A stretch of DNA of 46,776 nt, taken from positions 1-46,776 of the IMG/VR virus record IMGVR_UViG_3300036832_001622, one strand, 5' to 3'. Source of the stretch: a virus. The notes beneath the pieces were generated by a model. The model saw only the letters and a program-made list of their open reading frames with translations. It had not been told where the DNA came from and searched no databases. Both the position numbers and the translations under genes were made by a program. The stretch's first letter is position 1. Each line of letters starts with the position of its first letter. Positions 8,058-16,556 of the stretch are shown here, piece after piece.

Positions 8058-8075
8058 ATCAAAACGAACAAACTC

Positions 8076-8099
8076 GGGGGCCGCAAAGGTCCCCTTTTT
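8076..8099 (+). terminator. Rho-independent terminator
   Basis: GGGGGCC-GCAAA-GGTCCCC followed by TTTTTC, 18 bases after the stop of the 7446 gene. Confidence 0.85.
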
Positions 8100-8108
8100 C
8101 TTTCTCCG

Positions 8109-8273
8109 ATGCGTCAGGAAATCAAGGCACAGATATATGAGCTTGCCCGCCAATTGCGGATTGCGGGCGATATCGCTCTGGCCGAGGCAATCATCAACAC
8201 ATTAAGGATGCACGACAATGAAGCTGCACTATGTTCCGCTCGATCAAATCGTCTGGAACCCATGGAGAGATAA
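8109..8273 (+). CDS. Possible 54-aa helical protein
   Basis: The reading starts MRQEIKAQIYELARQLRIAG and overlaps the first 56 bases of the ParB-like gene. There is no clear ribosome site, and it begins just after the terminator. Helical composition is the only support. Confidence 0.3.
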   Translation: MRQEIKAQIYELARQLRIAGDIALAEAIINTLRMHDNEAALCSARSNRLEPMER

Positions 8274-9372
8274 GAAATTGTTTCCGATCGACGCCGAGCA
8301 CGTCGCCGGCTTGCGCGCCTCGATCAAAGAACATGGTTTCTTTTCCAGTGTGAAGGGCCGCCGCCGCGAAGGCAAGGTTGAGCTCGGTTGCGGGCATGCT
8401 CGCTTCGAGGCCGCCAAGAAGGCCGGCGAGGAAACCATGCCGATCTTTATCGATGACATCGACGACGACCAGATGCTTGCCCTGATGAGCGACGAGAATG
8501 CGTTGCAATATGGCAACAACGCTGGCGCGATCATGAATGAAGTGGCGGCCGCCACAAGACGGGTGATCGAGGGACTTTTGGCGACATCCCCGACAATTGT
8601 CGGGGATCTCCCCGGCGCAGTTAGACGGGCTTTTGCATCAAAGATGGCAATCGATTCTGCGCGCACCAAGCTTCGCGGCAACAGCCCACATCTGGCTTTC
8701 GGTATCGATATTATCCACGCCTATCTCCGCGAGCATCGAGGCGAGCGGGCGATTCGCGAAGCGATGGCCGCGCTCAAACAATCCGGCGTCTATAACGAGA
8801 TCGTCGAGGAAGAAGTATCTAAGCATCCGGAACCGGTCGCCGACAAGCCAGCGGCGAAGACGACCGCCGTCATGAAGGCGAAGCCATCTCCGCCACCAGC
8901 GCCGCGCTTGCTTGATGAGCGCACAGCAAGCGTCTTCGAAAATGATTATCAATTCCATACTTTCCGCCAAGCGATAACGACACCGACGGCGAGAAAGGTG
9001 ATTCCTGTTAAAGAGCAACTGGCGCTCGCCAAATCAATCATGGATTCCAAGCCCGAAGGCGGCGGCCCTCGAAAACGTCTCACGGCTGGACAGATCCAGC
9101 GCCGTGTCCAGAATGAAGTTGAAACCGCGATCAAAAAACAACGTGAAATGGATAAAGAGGAACGGGAACGCTATCTCGCTGAGCAACGCGATGCCGTTAT
9201 TGATTCTCAATTGCTGATTGCCAACGGCGCATTGCGTGGGATGATTAGCGCCATTGCCAAGTTAATCGATCTCGCCGAGAAATATCCCCATCATCCCAAG
9301 CTCGGCGGATTCAGTGCAAAGCTAGATACGCTCGTTTCCGCTATTCAGCAATTCAGCAAGAAACTCAAATGA
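8218..9372 (+). CDS. ParB/Srx-domain protein
   Basis: 384 aa. N-terminal ParB-like domain (about 1-110): a start resembling other ParB proteins (VPLDQIVWNPWRDKK), LRASIKEHGFF, then GCGHARFEAAKKAG (57-70), the ParB box II region. An HTH-like helical middle follows, then a Lys/Glu-rich coiled coil (about 300-350). Family roles include partition, transcription control and CTP-dependent DNA binding; no ParA is seen in this window. A perfect 22-bp palindrome lies inside the gene. Overlaps the next gene by ATGA. Confidence 0.8.
   Translation: MKLHYVPLDQIVWNPWRDKKLFPIDAEHVAGLRASIKEHGFFSSVKGRRREGKVELGCGHARFEAAKKAGEETMPIFIDDIDDDQMLALMSDENALQYGNNAGAIMNEVAAATRRVIEGLLATSPTIVGDLPGAVRRAFASKMAIDSARTKLRGNSPHLAFGIDIIHAYLREHRGERAIREAMAALKQSGVYNEIVEEEVSKHPEPVADKPAAKTTAVMKAKPSPPPAPRLLDERTASVFENDYQFHTFRQAITTPTARKVIPVKEQLALAKSIMDSKPEGGGPRKRLTAGQIQRRVQNEVETAIKKQREMDKEERERYLAEQRDAVIDSQLLIANGALRGMISAIAKLIDLAEKYPHHPKLGGFSAKLDTLVSAIQQFSKKLK
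8586..8607. repeat. Perfect 22-bp palindrome inside the ParB-like gene
   Basis: ATCCCCGACAA is followed directly by its exact reverse complement, with AATT at the centre. It encodes SPTIVGD in the middle of the protein. A palindrome of this length is rare by chance and may be a binding site, for example parS-like. Confidence 0.8.
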
Positions 9373-9602
9373 AGCGGCCATTAACGCGTGCTCAAATTAT
9401 CAAGATGATCATCCAAGACCCGCCGAGCAACGTAAGCACATTTGCTAAAAAAATCGGCTGCTCTAGAAGAGCAATTGCGCATGTAATCAAAGAGCTTGAA
9501 GCAAGAGGTCTTATCGCGCCGCGCACGCGCATGGATCGTTTTCTTTGGGATCAAGCATTGGCAGAAATTCTCGACGAATTCGAAACCGAGCATGAAAACT
9601 GA
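9369..9602 (+). CDS. Winged-helix DNA-binding protein
   Basis: 77 aa, ATGA-coupled to the ParB-like gene. SNVSTFAKKIGCSRRAIAHV is a helix-turn-helix, followed by a second helix and a wing (IKELEARGLIAPRTRMDRF) as in MarR/IclR-type proteins. Probably works with the ParB-like protein or as a local regulator. Confidence 0.7.
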   Translation: MKRPLTRAQIIKMIIQDPPSNVSTFAKKIGCSRRAIAHVIKELEARGLIAPRTRMDRFLWDQALAEILDEFETEHEN

Positions 9603-9626
9603 CGGCGGGACCAGTTTATTACGAGC

Positions 9627-9654
9627 TTGACGGCCGTTGGCCCTGGGGCAAAAT
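9627..9654 (+). promoter_or_regulatory. Promoter with operator-like palindrome, probably leaderless
   Basis: TTGACG (9627-9632), 16 bases, CAAAAT (9649-9654). The palindrome variant GGCCGTTGGCC (9632-9642) lies at the -35/spacer. The ATG at 9661 is 6 bases after the -10, so the transcript would start at or next to the start codon. Confidence 0.55.
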
Positions 9655-9660
9655 GGGGCG

Positions 9661-10623
9661 ATGTTCCGCCAAGCGAATCCACGGCGCCAATTAAATGCGG
9701 AAGAGACCCGCGTCTATGCCGCCGGCATGGCAGCGAAACGCCGCGGCGAGAATACGCCCGCGCAACGCTTGCCGCCCGAGCTTTTCAAGTTTTGGCGCAT
9801 GGGCTGGAACCGCGCCGGCCGCCCGCTCGGCACCCCATGGACCTGCCGCAGCACTGATCACAACACCAAGAGCGAAGGCGTCCATATGGTCCGCACCGAG
9901 GTCGCCACCCTCGAGGAAGCGCTCGACGTCATTGCGATCCAGCAGCGGCGCGAGAAGGCTGCCGCCACTAATGCCAAACCGCCGGACTGGCACCGGGAGG
10001 TTCACATGCACAACATGCGCCAGCGAAGTCCCAAGACAAGCCCCAAAGCGCTTCGGGATATTGCGATCGCCAAAGACACCGTCGCCGATGCCGAGCAGCG
10101 GCTCGTCGAACGCATCGAGGGCATCATCGAAGTGCTCTCGTTCTCGATCGAAGAACTTTCCGCGGTCTCGGCCATGCGGCCGCATTATCCGCTGGTCTCG
10201 CAATCGAACCTCATCGACGTCATTCGCAAACTCTGTTTGATGATAGCGCGGCCGATGCCGGAATTCGGGGTTGGCCGCAAGCCACAGCAGACGGCGACGC
10301 GCCGTTGCGTGGAATGCGGCACCGAGCTTTCCAAGGACGAGGCGGGCGAATACTGCCGGCACTGCAATCGGCCGCCCGAAACGATACACATCGCCTCAGA
10401 ATTTCGCCGTGAGCAAGTACGCGTAAAGGAGGAAGTTCAGCGATTAGAGCGGGTGATTCGAAGAACCGAAAAGGTGATTGATGGCGACTATGAAAGACAC
10501 AGCGGACATCCGGGCGAGGATTCTGCACGTCTGGAAATTAGTGGACGACCGCAAGATCTCGACAACGGAAGCACGCCTGCAGATGCAGTTGGCGAGGACC
10601 ATTCTCGAGACACTGAAGGTTGA
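9661..10623 (+). CDS. Hypothetical protein with zinc ribbon
   Basis: 320 aa from the ATG at 9661; an upstream ATG at 9637 would sit inside the promoter. The N-terminus resembles small phage proteins with a GxxAA(K/R)RG helix; a long helical middle is followed by CVECG...CRHC (about residues 218-238), a zinc ribbon, then a coiled coil. The last 47 codons overlap the 10481 gene, and there the base usage fits the other frame better, so this C-terminus is probably not selected for. Confidence 0.7.
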   Translation: MFRQANPRRQLNAEETRVYAAGMAAKRRGENTPAQRLPPELFKFWRMGWNRAGRPLGTPWTCRSTDHNTKSEGVHMVRTEVATLEEALDVIAIQQRREKAAATNAKPPDWHREVHMHNMRQRSPKTSPKALRDIAIAKDTVADAEQRLVERIEGIIEVLSFSIEELSAVSAMRPHYPLVSQSNLIDVIRKLCLMIARPMPEFGVGRKPQQTATRRCVECGTELSKDEAGEYCRHCNRPPETIHIASEFRREQVRVKEEVQRLERVIRRTEKVIDGDYERHSGHPGEDSARLEISGRPQDLDNGSTPADAVGEDHSRDTEG

Positions 10624-10711
10624 GATCGCTGCCGCACATCTCGCGCAAGCTAGCGTGCCACCGATCTCGATTGTGGGGAAGGCCGAAGCGCTACCGGTCC
10701 TGCGCAGTTGA
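10481..10711 (+). CDS. Small hypothetical protein
   Basis: 76 aa. AAGGTG is 5 bases before the ATG; an inner ATG at 10490 is also possible. Helical, with GC-rich third codon positions unlike the overlapping frame. It overlaps the previous gene by 143 bases, unusual for this compact genome. Ends 4 bases from the convergent replication gene. Confidence 0.6.
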   Translation: MATMKDTADIRARILHVWKLVDDRKISTTEARLQMQLARTILETLKVEIAAAHLAQASVPPISIVGKAEALPVLRS

Positions 10712-10714
10712 AAC

Positions 10715-12877
10715 CTATAGCAGCGTCGCTTCGGGCTGCGTCGCCTGACTCGTCTTGCCGTCTTCCTCATAGAACTCGCTGACGCAGCGCGTGCGCTCGT
10801 GCCGGCTGCGCTTTGATTTGTATTTGGGCCCGTCTCGCAGGCGCTTTTTGTCGACGAGCTTATTGATGTACTGAGCCGCCTGGTTGAGCGATGGAAACTT
10901 GAAAAATTCCTTGGCAAAGTCACCGACATAACGCGACAGTTCGTGCTCTTTGGCCTTGCGCGTTTCGAACGTGTAATACTCGCCGGTCGAATTGCCGTCC
11001 TTGTCGAGCATGCCCCTGTCGACGGACTTCAAGAACCGAATGATGTCGACCTCGAGAAAGTTTTCACTCGAGCGCTGCAACTGCTCCGAAACGAGCGTGC
11101 CGACCTGGTCCGCGTCCTGACCGTCCTCATCGGCGTTGTCGAGTTTGATGTCCCTTTTTTTGAACCAGCGCGCGACGACCGTCGTCAAATTCAGATTGGC
11201 CTTGGCATCGTCATAGCGCAGATACAGACTGCGATCGTTGCGTTGCTGTTCGGTGAGCAGGAGCTCGCTTTCCTTTTCCGTCATCGGGAAAAGCGTCGAT
11301 ACGATGCGCGCGACGCCAATCAATGCACTAGCGCCGCGGGCGGCATCGACGTCGCCGGCCATTTGCTGCGCGTATTTTTTTGCGTGGTGAACGAGGCAAA
11401 CCGCAGCCCCGGTCTGCCGCGCGACCTCGCGCCACTGCGCGCCGGCCCACTTCAGATCCGAATTTGAATTTTCATCGCCTTCGAAAGTTTCTGCAAATGG
11501 ATCAACGAATACGATGTCGATCTGCGACTGTTTGATCTGTTCGACCAGGAGCGGAAAGAATTTTTGATCAGGCACGATCGTCCGCGTCTTCGGGTCGAAC
11601 TTCGCGATGACTGGCCGATCGGCCTCAGCGACGAAAAAGTTCTGTCTGAGGATCTCGCCATCGCAGGGCATATGTCGCATCGCCGCGGCCAGGCGCCGTC
11701 GGATCTCGTCATAGTCATCCTCGGCATTAACGAAGAGCACGCGATAGCCTTTGCGATCGCCGTTCTTGCGCGGAGCCCATCCGGCCCATCGGATGCCCTG
11801 GGCGCAAGCCATGCCGATCTGCAATGTCAGCAAGCTCTTGCCGGCGCCGCTGGGCGCGACCATCACCGTGACGTGCTTGCGAATGAGCAGCCCGGGAATG
11901 ATCCACTCGCGCCGCGGGAGCTCGCGCTCGACGATCGGGAACGGCGTGAGCAGCCGCAGATCTGGCAGCGGGCTCTTGTCGTGGCCGTTGACGTGCTGTT
12001 GCGGCGACCAATCGGGCGCCTCCTCGGCCAAGGCATAGAGCTCGCGCGCGGGATCCTCACGATTGGCCGCCATCGCCAGCCAGTCGGACACGTCGGCCTT
12101 GAGCGGCATCTCGTGCCAGTGCTTCCAGAGCTCGAGCACCCTAACCTTGACGCCGGCAGCGGCGAGCGACGCAGCAACATCCTGGGCGTGATCTTGGCCG
12201 GGCAAGATCGGACGCCCGTCCTCGTGAAACAGCGCCTCGTTCGTCTTTGGATCACGCTTCTGCGGATCGCGGTCCGGAATGACGATGACCTCGATCGCCT
12301 GGCGCAGACAGTCGGTGAGCTCGGGCCGCCACTTGCCCACGCCGCCGGCATTGCACGTCGCCTGTATGCCGATCGACCAGAGCCGGTCGCAATCTTTCTC
12401 GCCCTCACAAATGAAAAGGGTGTGATCAAAGTCGAGATCCGGCAGCGCATAAGGGACGGATCTCACCCCTTTGACCGACCAGGTCCAGCCGTCCGGCTGC
12501 GTTTTATCTGGCCGCCGCTGGCGAAAATCCTTCGGCTCGAAACGCACGACCTGGAATAGGAGCTCACCCCATTCGTCACGGTAGTTGTAGTGCGCGACCG
12601 GGACGCCGCGCCGTTTCTTCGGCCGCTGCTCGTCCTCATAACCGTGCTCGTGTAACCAGCGCGATCGCTCGGTCGCATCAAACCCGGTCAGTCGCGTGAT
12701 CAAATCGAGCACGCCACCGCCGACGTTGGCCTCGTGATCGAACCAAGTGTCTTGCTTTAAGTCGATGCACAACGACCCGCGGTTGCCATAACGCCATTCA
12801 GTCTTGGACGACAGACTTGGATTCGGATCGCCGAGCAGCGACCTTGCTATTGGTTCGATGCTCAGCGCGAAGCTCAC
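10715..12877 (-). CDS. Toprim / RecA-like helicase-primase (RepA type)
   Basis: 720 aa. N-terminus (25-60) resembles a primase zinc-region remnant (WFDHEANVGGGVLDLI). Toprim domain about 145-260: FICEGEKD (156-162) and IPDRD (200-204). RecA-like ATPase about 320-530: Walker A APSGAGKSLL (341-350), Walker B IDIVFVDPF (453-461), sensor-like VHHAKK (496-501). The C-terminus resembles a winged helix. Expected role: replication helicase, with primase-like function possible. Fourth gene of the ATGA-linked replication block, overlapping the RuvC gene. Confidence 0.85.
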   Translation of the reverse strand: MSFALSIEPIARSLLGDPNPSLSSKTEWRYGNRGSLCIDLKQDTWFDHEANVGGGVLDLITRLTGFDATERSRWLHEHGYEDEQRPKKRRGVPVAHYNYRDEWGELLFQVVRFEPKDFRQRRPDKTQPDGWTWSVKGVRSVPYALPDLDFDHTLFICEGEKDCDRLWSIGIQATCNAGGVGKWRPELTDCLRQAIEVIVIPDRDPQKRDPKTNEALFHEDGRPILPGQDHAQDVAASLAAAGVKVRVLELWKHWHEMPLKADVSDWLAMAANREDPARELYALAEEAPDWSPQQHVNGHDKSPLPDLRLLTPFPIVERELPRREWIIPGLLIRKHVTVMVAPSGAGKSLLTLQIGMACAQGIRWAGWAPRKNGDRKGYRVLFVNAEDDYDEIRRRLAAAMRHMPCDGEILRQNFFVAEADRPVIAKFDPKTRTIVPDQKFFPLLVEQIKQSQIDIVFVDPFAETFEGDENSNSDLKWAGAQWREVARQTGAAVCLVHHAKKYAQQMAGDVDAARGASALIGVARIVSTLFPMTEKESELLLTEQQRNDRSLYLRYDDAKANLNLTTVVARWFKKRDIKLDNADEDGQDADQVGTLVSEQLQRSSENFLEVDIIRFLKSVDRGMLDKDGNSTGEYYTFETRKAKEHELSRYVGDFAKEFFKFPSLNQAAQYINKLVDKKRLRDGPKYKSKRSRHERTRCVSEFYEEDGKTSQATQPEATLL

Positions 12878-13407
12878 AATGCGGCCCTCCGTCGACCAAA
12901 CATCGGCGTTACCTCGAGGCTGCGCCGCGGCACAACAAGCGAGCAGGCATAATGCCAGAGCGCGCAGGCGTCGCTCTCGTTGAGATCCTTAATCGGCCAG
13001 CCGAGCGCGTGGCATTTTTGGAACACGCCGTCTTTGCCGGCATGCCGATCGAGACAGAAGTGTTGCCGCACATCTAGCACCGATGCCGTCGCGATATTGT
13101 AGATCCCGCGCAGATGCGCGACCGAACGAGCAACGCCGTGCAGGCCGGCCAGGCGGTCGCGTGTCGCCGTGCTGGTCGCGCCAAGCTTGGCTGCCGGCGG
13201 CAACATCGCCTCGAGGACGAGCATCGTCACCCGCGGATCTTGCCGCAACAATTCTGATAGCCAGGTCAGCGCCGCGGCGAATACCGCATTAGGCGAGCTC
13301 TCGGCATCACCGAACCGAACAAAGCCCGAGACTGGGCAAGCGTCGGTCGGCGCACCGCGAGCCCAGCCGGTCGTCGTTGCAAGGTCTAGCGCCAGGATCA
13401 TCGTCAT
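12874..13407 (-). CDS. RuvC-like Holliday-junction resolvase
   Basis: 177 aa with the RNase H-like RuvC layout: Asp8 in ILALDLATTTGWA, Glu66 in LVLEAML, and Asp146 in NESDACALWHYA. This matches phage RuvC-like nucleases that resolve branched DNA during replication or packaging. Overlaps both neighbours. Confidence 0.85.
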   Translation of the reverse strand: MTMILALDLATTTGWARGAPTDACPVSGFVRFGDAESSPNAVFAAALTWLSELLRQDPRVTMLVLEAMLPPAAKLGATSTATRDRLAGLHGVARSVAHLRGIYNIATASVLDVRQHFCLDRHAGKDGVFQKCHALGWPIKDLNESDACALWHYACSLVVPRRSLEVTPMFGRRRAAL

Positions 13408-13688
13408 TGAATCGTCCTATTAAAATCGATGCTGCCATACGCCCCCAACGGACGGTCTGCCGCTTCGACACGTCGCAGATATTGGCTCAGCGCTTTGATC
13501 GCGGCGTTCAGCGTGTCGAAGATACCGAGAGATCGCTCACGCGCCTCATTGTCGGCCTCGTTGCGGATGCCATCGAAGAAATGTGTGGCTATCGCTTCGA
13601 ACTTGCCGTCGTCGTTGCAGCGAACATAGTCCGACGGCATCGTCCGCTCCTCGTCGAAGTAGCGCGCGGCATAAGCAACGCTTGTCAT
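13404..13688 (-). CDS. Hypothetical protein
   Basis: 94 aa from the ATG overlapping the stop of the methyltransferase (ATGA). Mixed composition with a central helical acidic part (NEADNEARERS). No family recognised; position suggests a replication accessory. Confidence 0.65.
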   Translation of the reverse strand: MTSVAYAARYFDEERTMPSDYVRCNDDGKFEAIATHFFDGIRNEADNEARERSLGIFDTLNAAIKALSQYLRRVEAADRPLGAYGSIDFNRTIQ

Positions 13689-14260
13689 ACGTAGTTCTTC
13701 CAATCGATCCGGCTGATCGTCGTCGAGCCGCTATAACCGCGGACCCAAACCATCCAGCAAAACGCCATCCCTGAATTCGCCCGCCGGCCCTCCCAGCCCT
13801 CTCGGTGCATCATCGGCAGCCGGCGCGAGAATGCGTGAATGCGCGCAAGGCCGGCGCCCTCGAGAATGTGCTTGCGCCGTTCGCTCTCATAGAAGGCCAA
13901 GCGCAAGAGCATCGCGACGATCGGCGCCCGCTCGAGCGCTTTCTCGACGAATTGCTGTGCCAGCGAAAAGGGCGGATTGGTTACGATCGCGTCGCAGGGA
14001 ACATTGCAGGGGAACAGGAAGTCGATCCGATCGACACTGTCGGGGCAGCCGCGATTGTTGAGGTCGGTAGCCACAACCTCATGGCCGGCTTGGCGCAGCG
14101 GGAGGACGATATTGCCTTTGCCGCAGGCCGGTTCCCAGATCCGGGCCGGAAGATCCTCGACCTTGAGCAGTGCCGTTACCGCGACCCGCGGCGTGTCGTA
14201 ACAATCGCCCCGATGCTCTTTGAGCGGAGCTCGATTGACTTGGCTGGAATGGTCGAGCAC
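13685..14260 (-). CDS. N6-adenine DNA methyltransferase
   Basis: 191 aa. S-adenosylmethionine site EPACGKGN (43-50) with ATDLNN (64-69), and catalytic NPPF (95-98) in DAIVTNPPFSLAQ. No separate target domain, as in short phage Dam-like enzymes. It would methylate adenines, perhaps to evade restriction or time replication. In the replication operon. Confidence 0.85.
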   Translation of the reverse strand: MLDHSSQVNRAPLKEHRGDCYDTPRVAVTALLKVEDLPARIWEPACGKGNIVLPLRQAGHEVVATDLNNRGCPDSVDRIDFLFPCNVPCDAIVTNPPFSLAQQFVEKALERAPIVAMLLRLAFYESERRKHILEGAGLARIHAFSRRLPMMHREGWEGRRANSGMAFCWMVWVRGYSGSTTISRIDWKNYV

Positions 14261-14357
14261 AGCCGCCCCCTCGAGAGGTCGGGCGCGGCAGGCGGGTTAT
14301 GAGCCCTCTGGCCGCGCCCCTTCGCTTCGTCTTGACGGAAAGGTTCGGCTTTCCGAA

Positions 14358-14741
14358 TCAGGGCGCAGCGAGATTGTCGAGGGTGGCGTCGCCGTCTGGG
14401 CGAGCTCGCCGGGCGGCAGCCTGGCCGAGGTCGGTGTCGAGGAAGTCGCCTAGAGCGACCTCGAGTTGCTCGAGCTCGGCCCGCTGGTCGTCCTCGAGTT
14501 TGGCCACGTTGGCCGCGACCTGCTTGTCCAGCCGGCGGTTCTTGACCAGGGTCCTAAACGGCTTCCTGGGAATGCCGGCGTCCTTGGCACGATCAAAAAC
14601 CCCCGCGATCGTCTCCCGGGGGCCTTTACAGTTCTGCATGTATTCGCCTTTGAGGCTGGCGAGGTCCTCGTCGGCCTGGTCGATTTCGGTCAACAGTTGC
14701 TCGAGCAGGCCCCGATCATAGCCATTGCTGCCGTCGGTCAT
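14358..14741 (-). CDS. Coiled-coil protein, possibly GapR/DUF2312-like
   Basis: 127 aa with a strong AGGAGG 7 bases before the ATG. The first half (LLTEIDQADEDLASLKGEYM, then DAGIPRKPFRTLV) has the helix pattern of GapR/DUF2312 nucleoid proteins of alphaproteobacteria; the second half is an acidic coiled coil. The GapR assignment is tentative. First gene of the replication block. Confidence 0.65.
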   Translation of the reverse strand: MTDGSNGYDRGLLEQLLTEIDQADEDLASLKGEYMQNCKGPRETIAGVFDRAKDAGIPRKPFRTLVKNRRLDKQVAANVAKLEDDQRAELEQLEVALGDFLDTDLGQAAARRARPDGDATLDNLAAP

Positions 14742-14992
14742 TATCTTACCTCCTGACGCGATGGGGTTTCCTCCCGCGGATCTGTGTCCGCGTGAGCACG
14801 CTAGGGATGAACCTGGAATTAATAGTCCGCCGAACTCAAGTCTGGTCCGTGACGCATTTATGACCCCGAACCGGGCCCTTGGTCAACGGTCTAATTTTCC
14901 ACAGTAGTTCGAAAAATGGGGATGGCGACGGCGGACGAAAAAGTTGACCAGAGGGCCAGTGGTCAGGCAATCTGCCGCCGAGGAATCAGCCG
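14742..14992. promoter_or_regulatory. Divergent control region between replication and recombination operons
   Basis: Minus promoter: TTGACC (14886-14881) with CATAAA (14862-14857), 18-base spacer; the variant operator GGCCCTTGGTC (14874-14884) overlaps it. Plus promoter: TTGACC (14944-14949), 16 bases, GGCAAT (weak -10), with the perfect operator GGCCAGTGGTC (14954-14964) in the spacer. A hairpin CGCGGA/TCCGCG (14775-14792) lies in the minus leader. Confidence 0.6.
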
Positions 14993-15931
14993 ATGGCGAT
15001 CGAAGTCCGCACCATCACTGACGAGAACGAATGGCTCGCGTGGCGCGGCCAGGACGTCACCGCCTCGGTTGTCGCGGCGCTGTTCGGCTTACACCCCTAT
15101 GAGACCGTTTTCGGCCTCAGCGCGCGAATAGCTGGATTGCAGCTTTCCGAGCCACGATCGAGTCCGGTCATGTCCCGCGGCCGCGAGTTCCAAGAGGTCG
15201 TTGGCCGCTACCTCGCGCGCGCGCATCCGACCTGGAAGATCATGCCGGCAAACGTCTACCTCCGCGACCCGGATTCGCGGCTCGGAGCCACGCCGGACTT
15301 TTTCTGTGAGACGGATGGCAGCCCACCGAGGCGCGGCATCATCGAGGCAAAGACGGTCGCGTCGGTAGCCTTTCGGCACCGCTGGGTCGAGGGTGTCCCG
15401 ACCTGGATCTCGTTGCAGGCCTTGACCTGCGCCATGCTGGCCGACGTCGACTTTGCGATCGTCGCCGCAATGGTGATCGATCCCTGGCACTGGCCGCCAG
15501 AAGTTCACGAGTTCCCGGTGCCTCGGCACGAGGCGGCCGAGCGAAGGATCCGCGAGAGCGTTGCCGAGTTCTGGGCCACTCTCGAGCGGCAGGAAATGCC
15601 GACGCCGGACTACGCCCGCGATGCCGCCCTGATTGCTGCCATGCACCCGCACGCCGTTTCCGGCAAGACGGTCGATCTCACCGGCGACAACCGCATGCCC
15701 GAACTGCTCGAGCAGCGGCGGCTGCTCAAGCTCGGTGCGGCAGAGCACGAGAAAGCACTGAAGGCGCTCGACGCCGAGATCAAGGCTAAGATCGGCGACG
15801 CCGAGATCGCGCTCGTGAACGGCTGGCGCGTCACACTCAAAGAGATCTCGTGTCCGGAAAAGACGGTCAAGGCTTATAGCTATCGGCAAATTCGGGCGAC
15901 GGCGGACAAGGCTGAGGAGACTGCAGCGTGA
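14993..15931 (+). CDS. YqaJ-type (lambda Exo-like) recombination exonuclease
   Basis: 312 aa; GAGGAA upstream of the ATG. PD-(D/E)XK motifs of the YqaJ family: SRGREFQEVVGRYL (61-74), GATPDFF with Asp102, and IIEAK with Glu118/Lys120. A C-terminal helical segment (230-265) follows. It should resect double-stranded ends for the RecT annealase encoded about 1 kb downstream. Confidence 0.88.
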   Translation: MAIEVRTITDENEWLAWRGQDVTASVVAALFGLHPYETVFGLSARIAGLQLSEPRSSPVMSRGREFQEVVGRYLARAHPTWKIMPANVYLRDPDSRLGATPDFFCETDGSPPRRGIIEAKTVASVAFRHRWVEGVPTWISLQALTCAMLADVDFAIVAAMVIDPWHWPPEVHEFPVPRHEAAERRIRESVAEFWATLERQEMPTPDYARDAALIAAMHPHAVSGKTVDLTGDNRMPELLEQRRLLKLGAAEHEKALKALDAEIKAKIGDAEIALVNGWRVTLKEISCPEKTVKAYSYRQIRATADKAEETAA

Positions 15932-16113
15932 ATATCAATTTGTCAGTCGGCGAGCTCATGCTCGCGATCGAGGCGCTCGAGGCGCGCGCCAGCCGTCACG
16001 AATCCATGGCGCGCTTTAATCCCAGCGTAGCCGGGCCGCACGATCGCAAAGCCGCCGACATGCGTAAGTTACGAGACAGACTGCAGCGAACGAAAGGATC
16101 TGCTGCAGCATGA
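15928..16113 (+). CDS. Small hypothetical protein
   Basis: 61 aa with a GTG start overlapping the exonuclease stop (GTGA). Two helices joined by a short loop (NPSVAGPHDRK). No family recognised. Confidence 0.6.
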   Translation: MNINLSVGELMLAIEALEARASRHESMARFNPSVAGPHDRKAADMRKLRDRLQRTKGSAAA

Positions 16114-16149
16114 TTTGCGGGCGCTCCCCACCACGGCTCGCTGCCGGCG

Positions 16150-16229
16150 ATAGTGGGTGCCACGAGATGCTCGCAAGGGGCACGGCCGTTGATCCGTGTT
16201 GGCAGGGTAGGCACGGCCCCACTATTTTT
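16150..16229 (+). ncRNA. Structured RNA-like leader / attenuator candidate
   Basis: Outer stem ATAGTGGG (16150-16157) with CCCACTAT (16218-16225), extended by TGCC/GGCA across a bulge. Inside are hairpins CGAG-ATG-CTCG (16163-16173) and CACGG/CCGTG (16181-16198). The outer stem runs into TTTTT (16225-16229). It fills an exceptional 134-bp gap in a compact operon. Alternatively the stretch is the N-terminus of the next gene, since an ATG at 16110 overlaps the previous stop. Confidence 0.4.
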
Positions 16230-16247
16230 CTAACCGAAGAGGCTGAC

Positions 16248-16556
16248 ATGAACGAGAAAAAACCAACCTTAACGCTGAAGCAAAAAACACCGAAGCCGCC
16301 GCAGCCTGTCATCGGCGAGGAGGCCTATGCCAAAACTATAAGCCGGATCGTTGTTGAGGAATGGGAACGCGCCGAACGCAACAAGACAGTTGCATTCGAG
16401 GCAACGATGGCGCGGATCACCGCGGATGACGCGCTGTGGCAGCGCTTGGCGACAATTTTTATCAGCAAAGAATGTCGCAGGCGGATCAAGAAACTCAACT
16501 GCGCAAACACAATGAGAAACGAAGCGGCATCAATCGAAGAGAAGAGGCTCACATGA
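16248..16556 (+). CDS. Hypothetical protein
   Basis: 102 aa from the ATG preceded by GAAGAGG. Lys/Pro-rich N-terminus, then helical. The in-frame ATG at 16110 would add 46 residues encoded by the structured element; both starts are possible. No family recognised. Confidence 0.6.
   Translation: MNEKKPTLTLKQKTPKPPQPVIGEEAYAKTISRIVVEEWERAERNKTVAFEATMARITADDALWQRLATIFISKECRRRIKKLNCANTMRNEAASIEEKRLT

Noticed and set aside
11564-12559. 331-aa plus-strand ORF opposite the helicase-primase gene
   Set aside because: Shadow of a high-GC gene whose minus-strand product has clear Toprim and Walker motifs.
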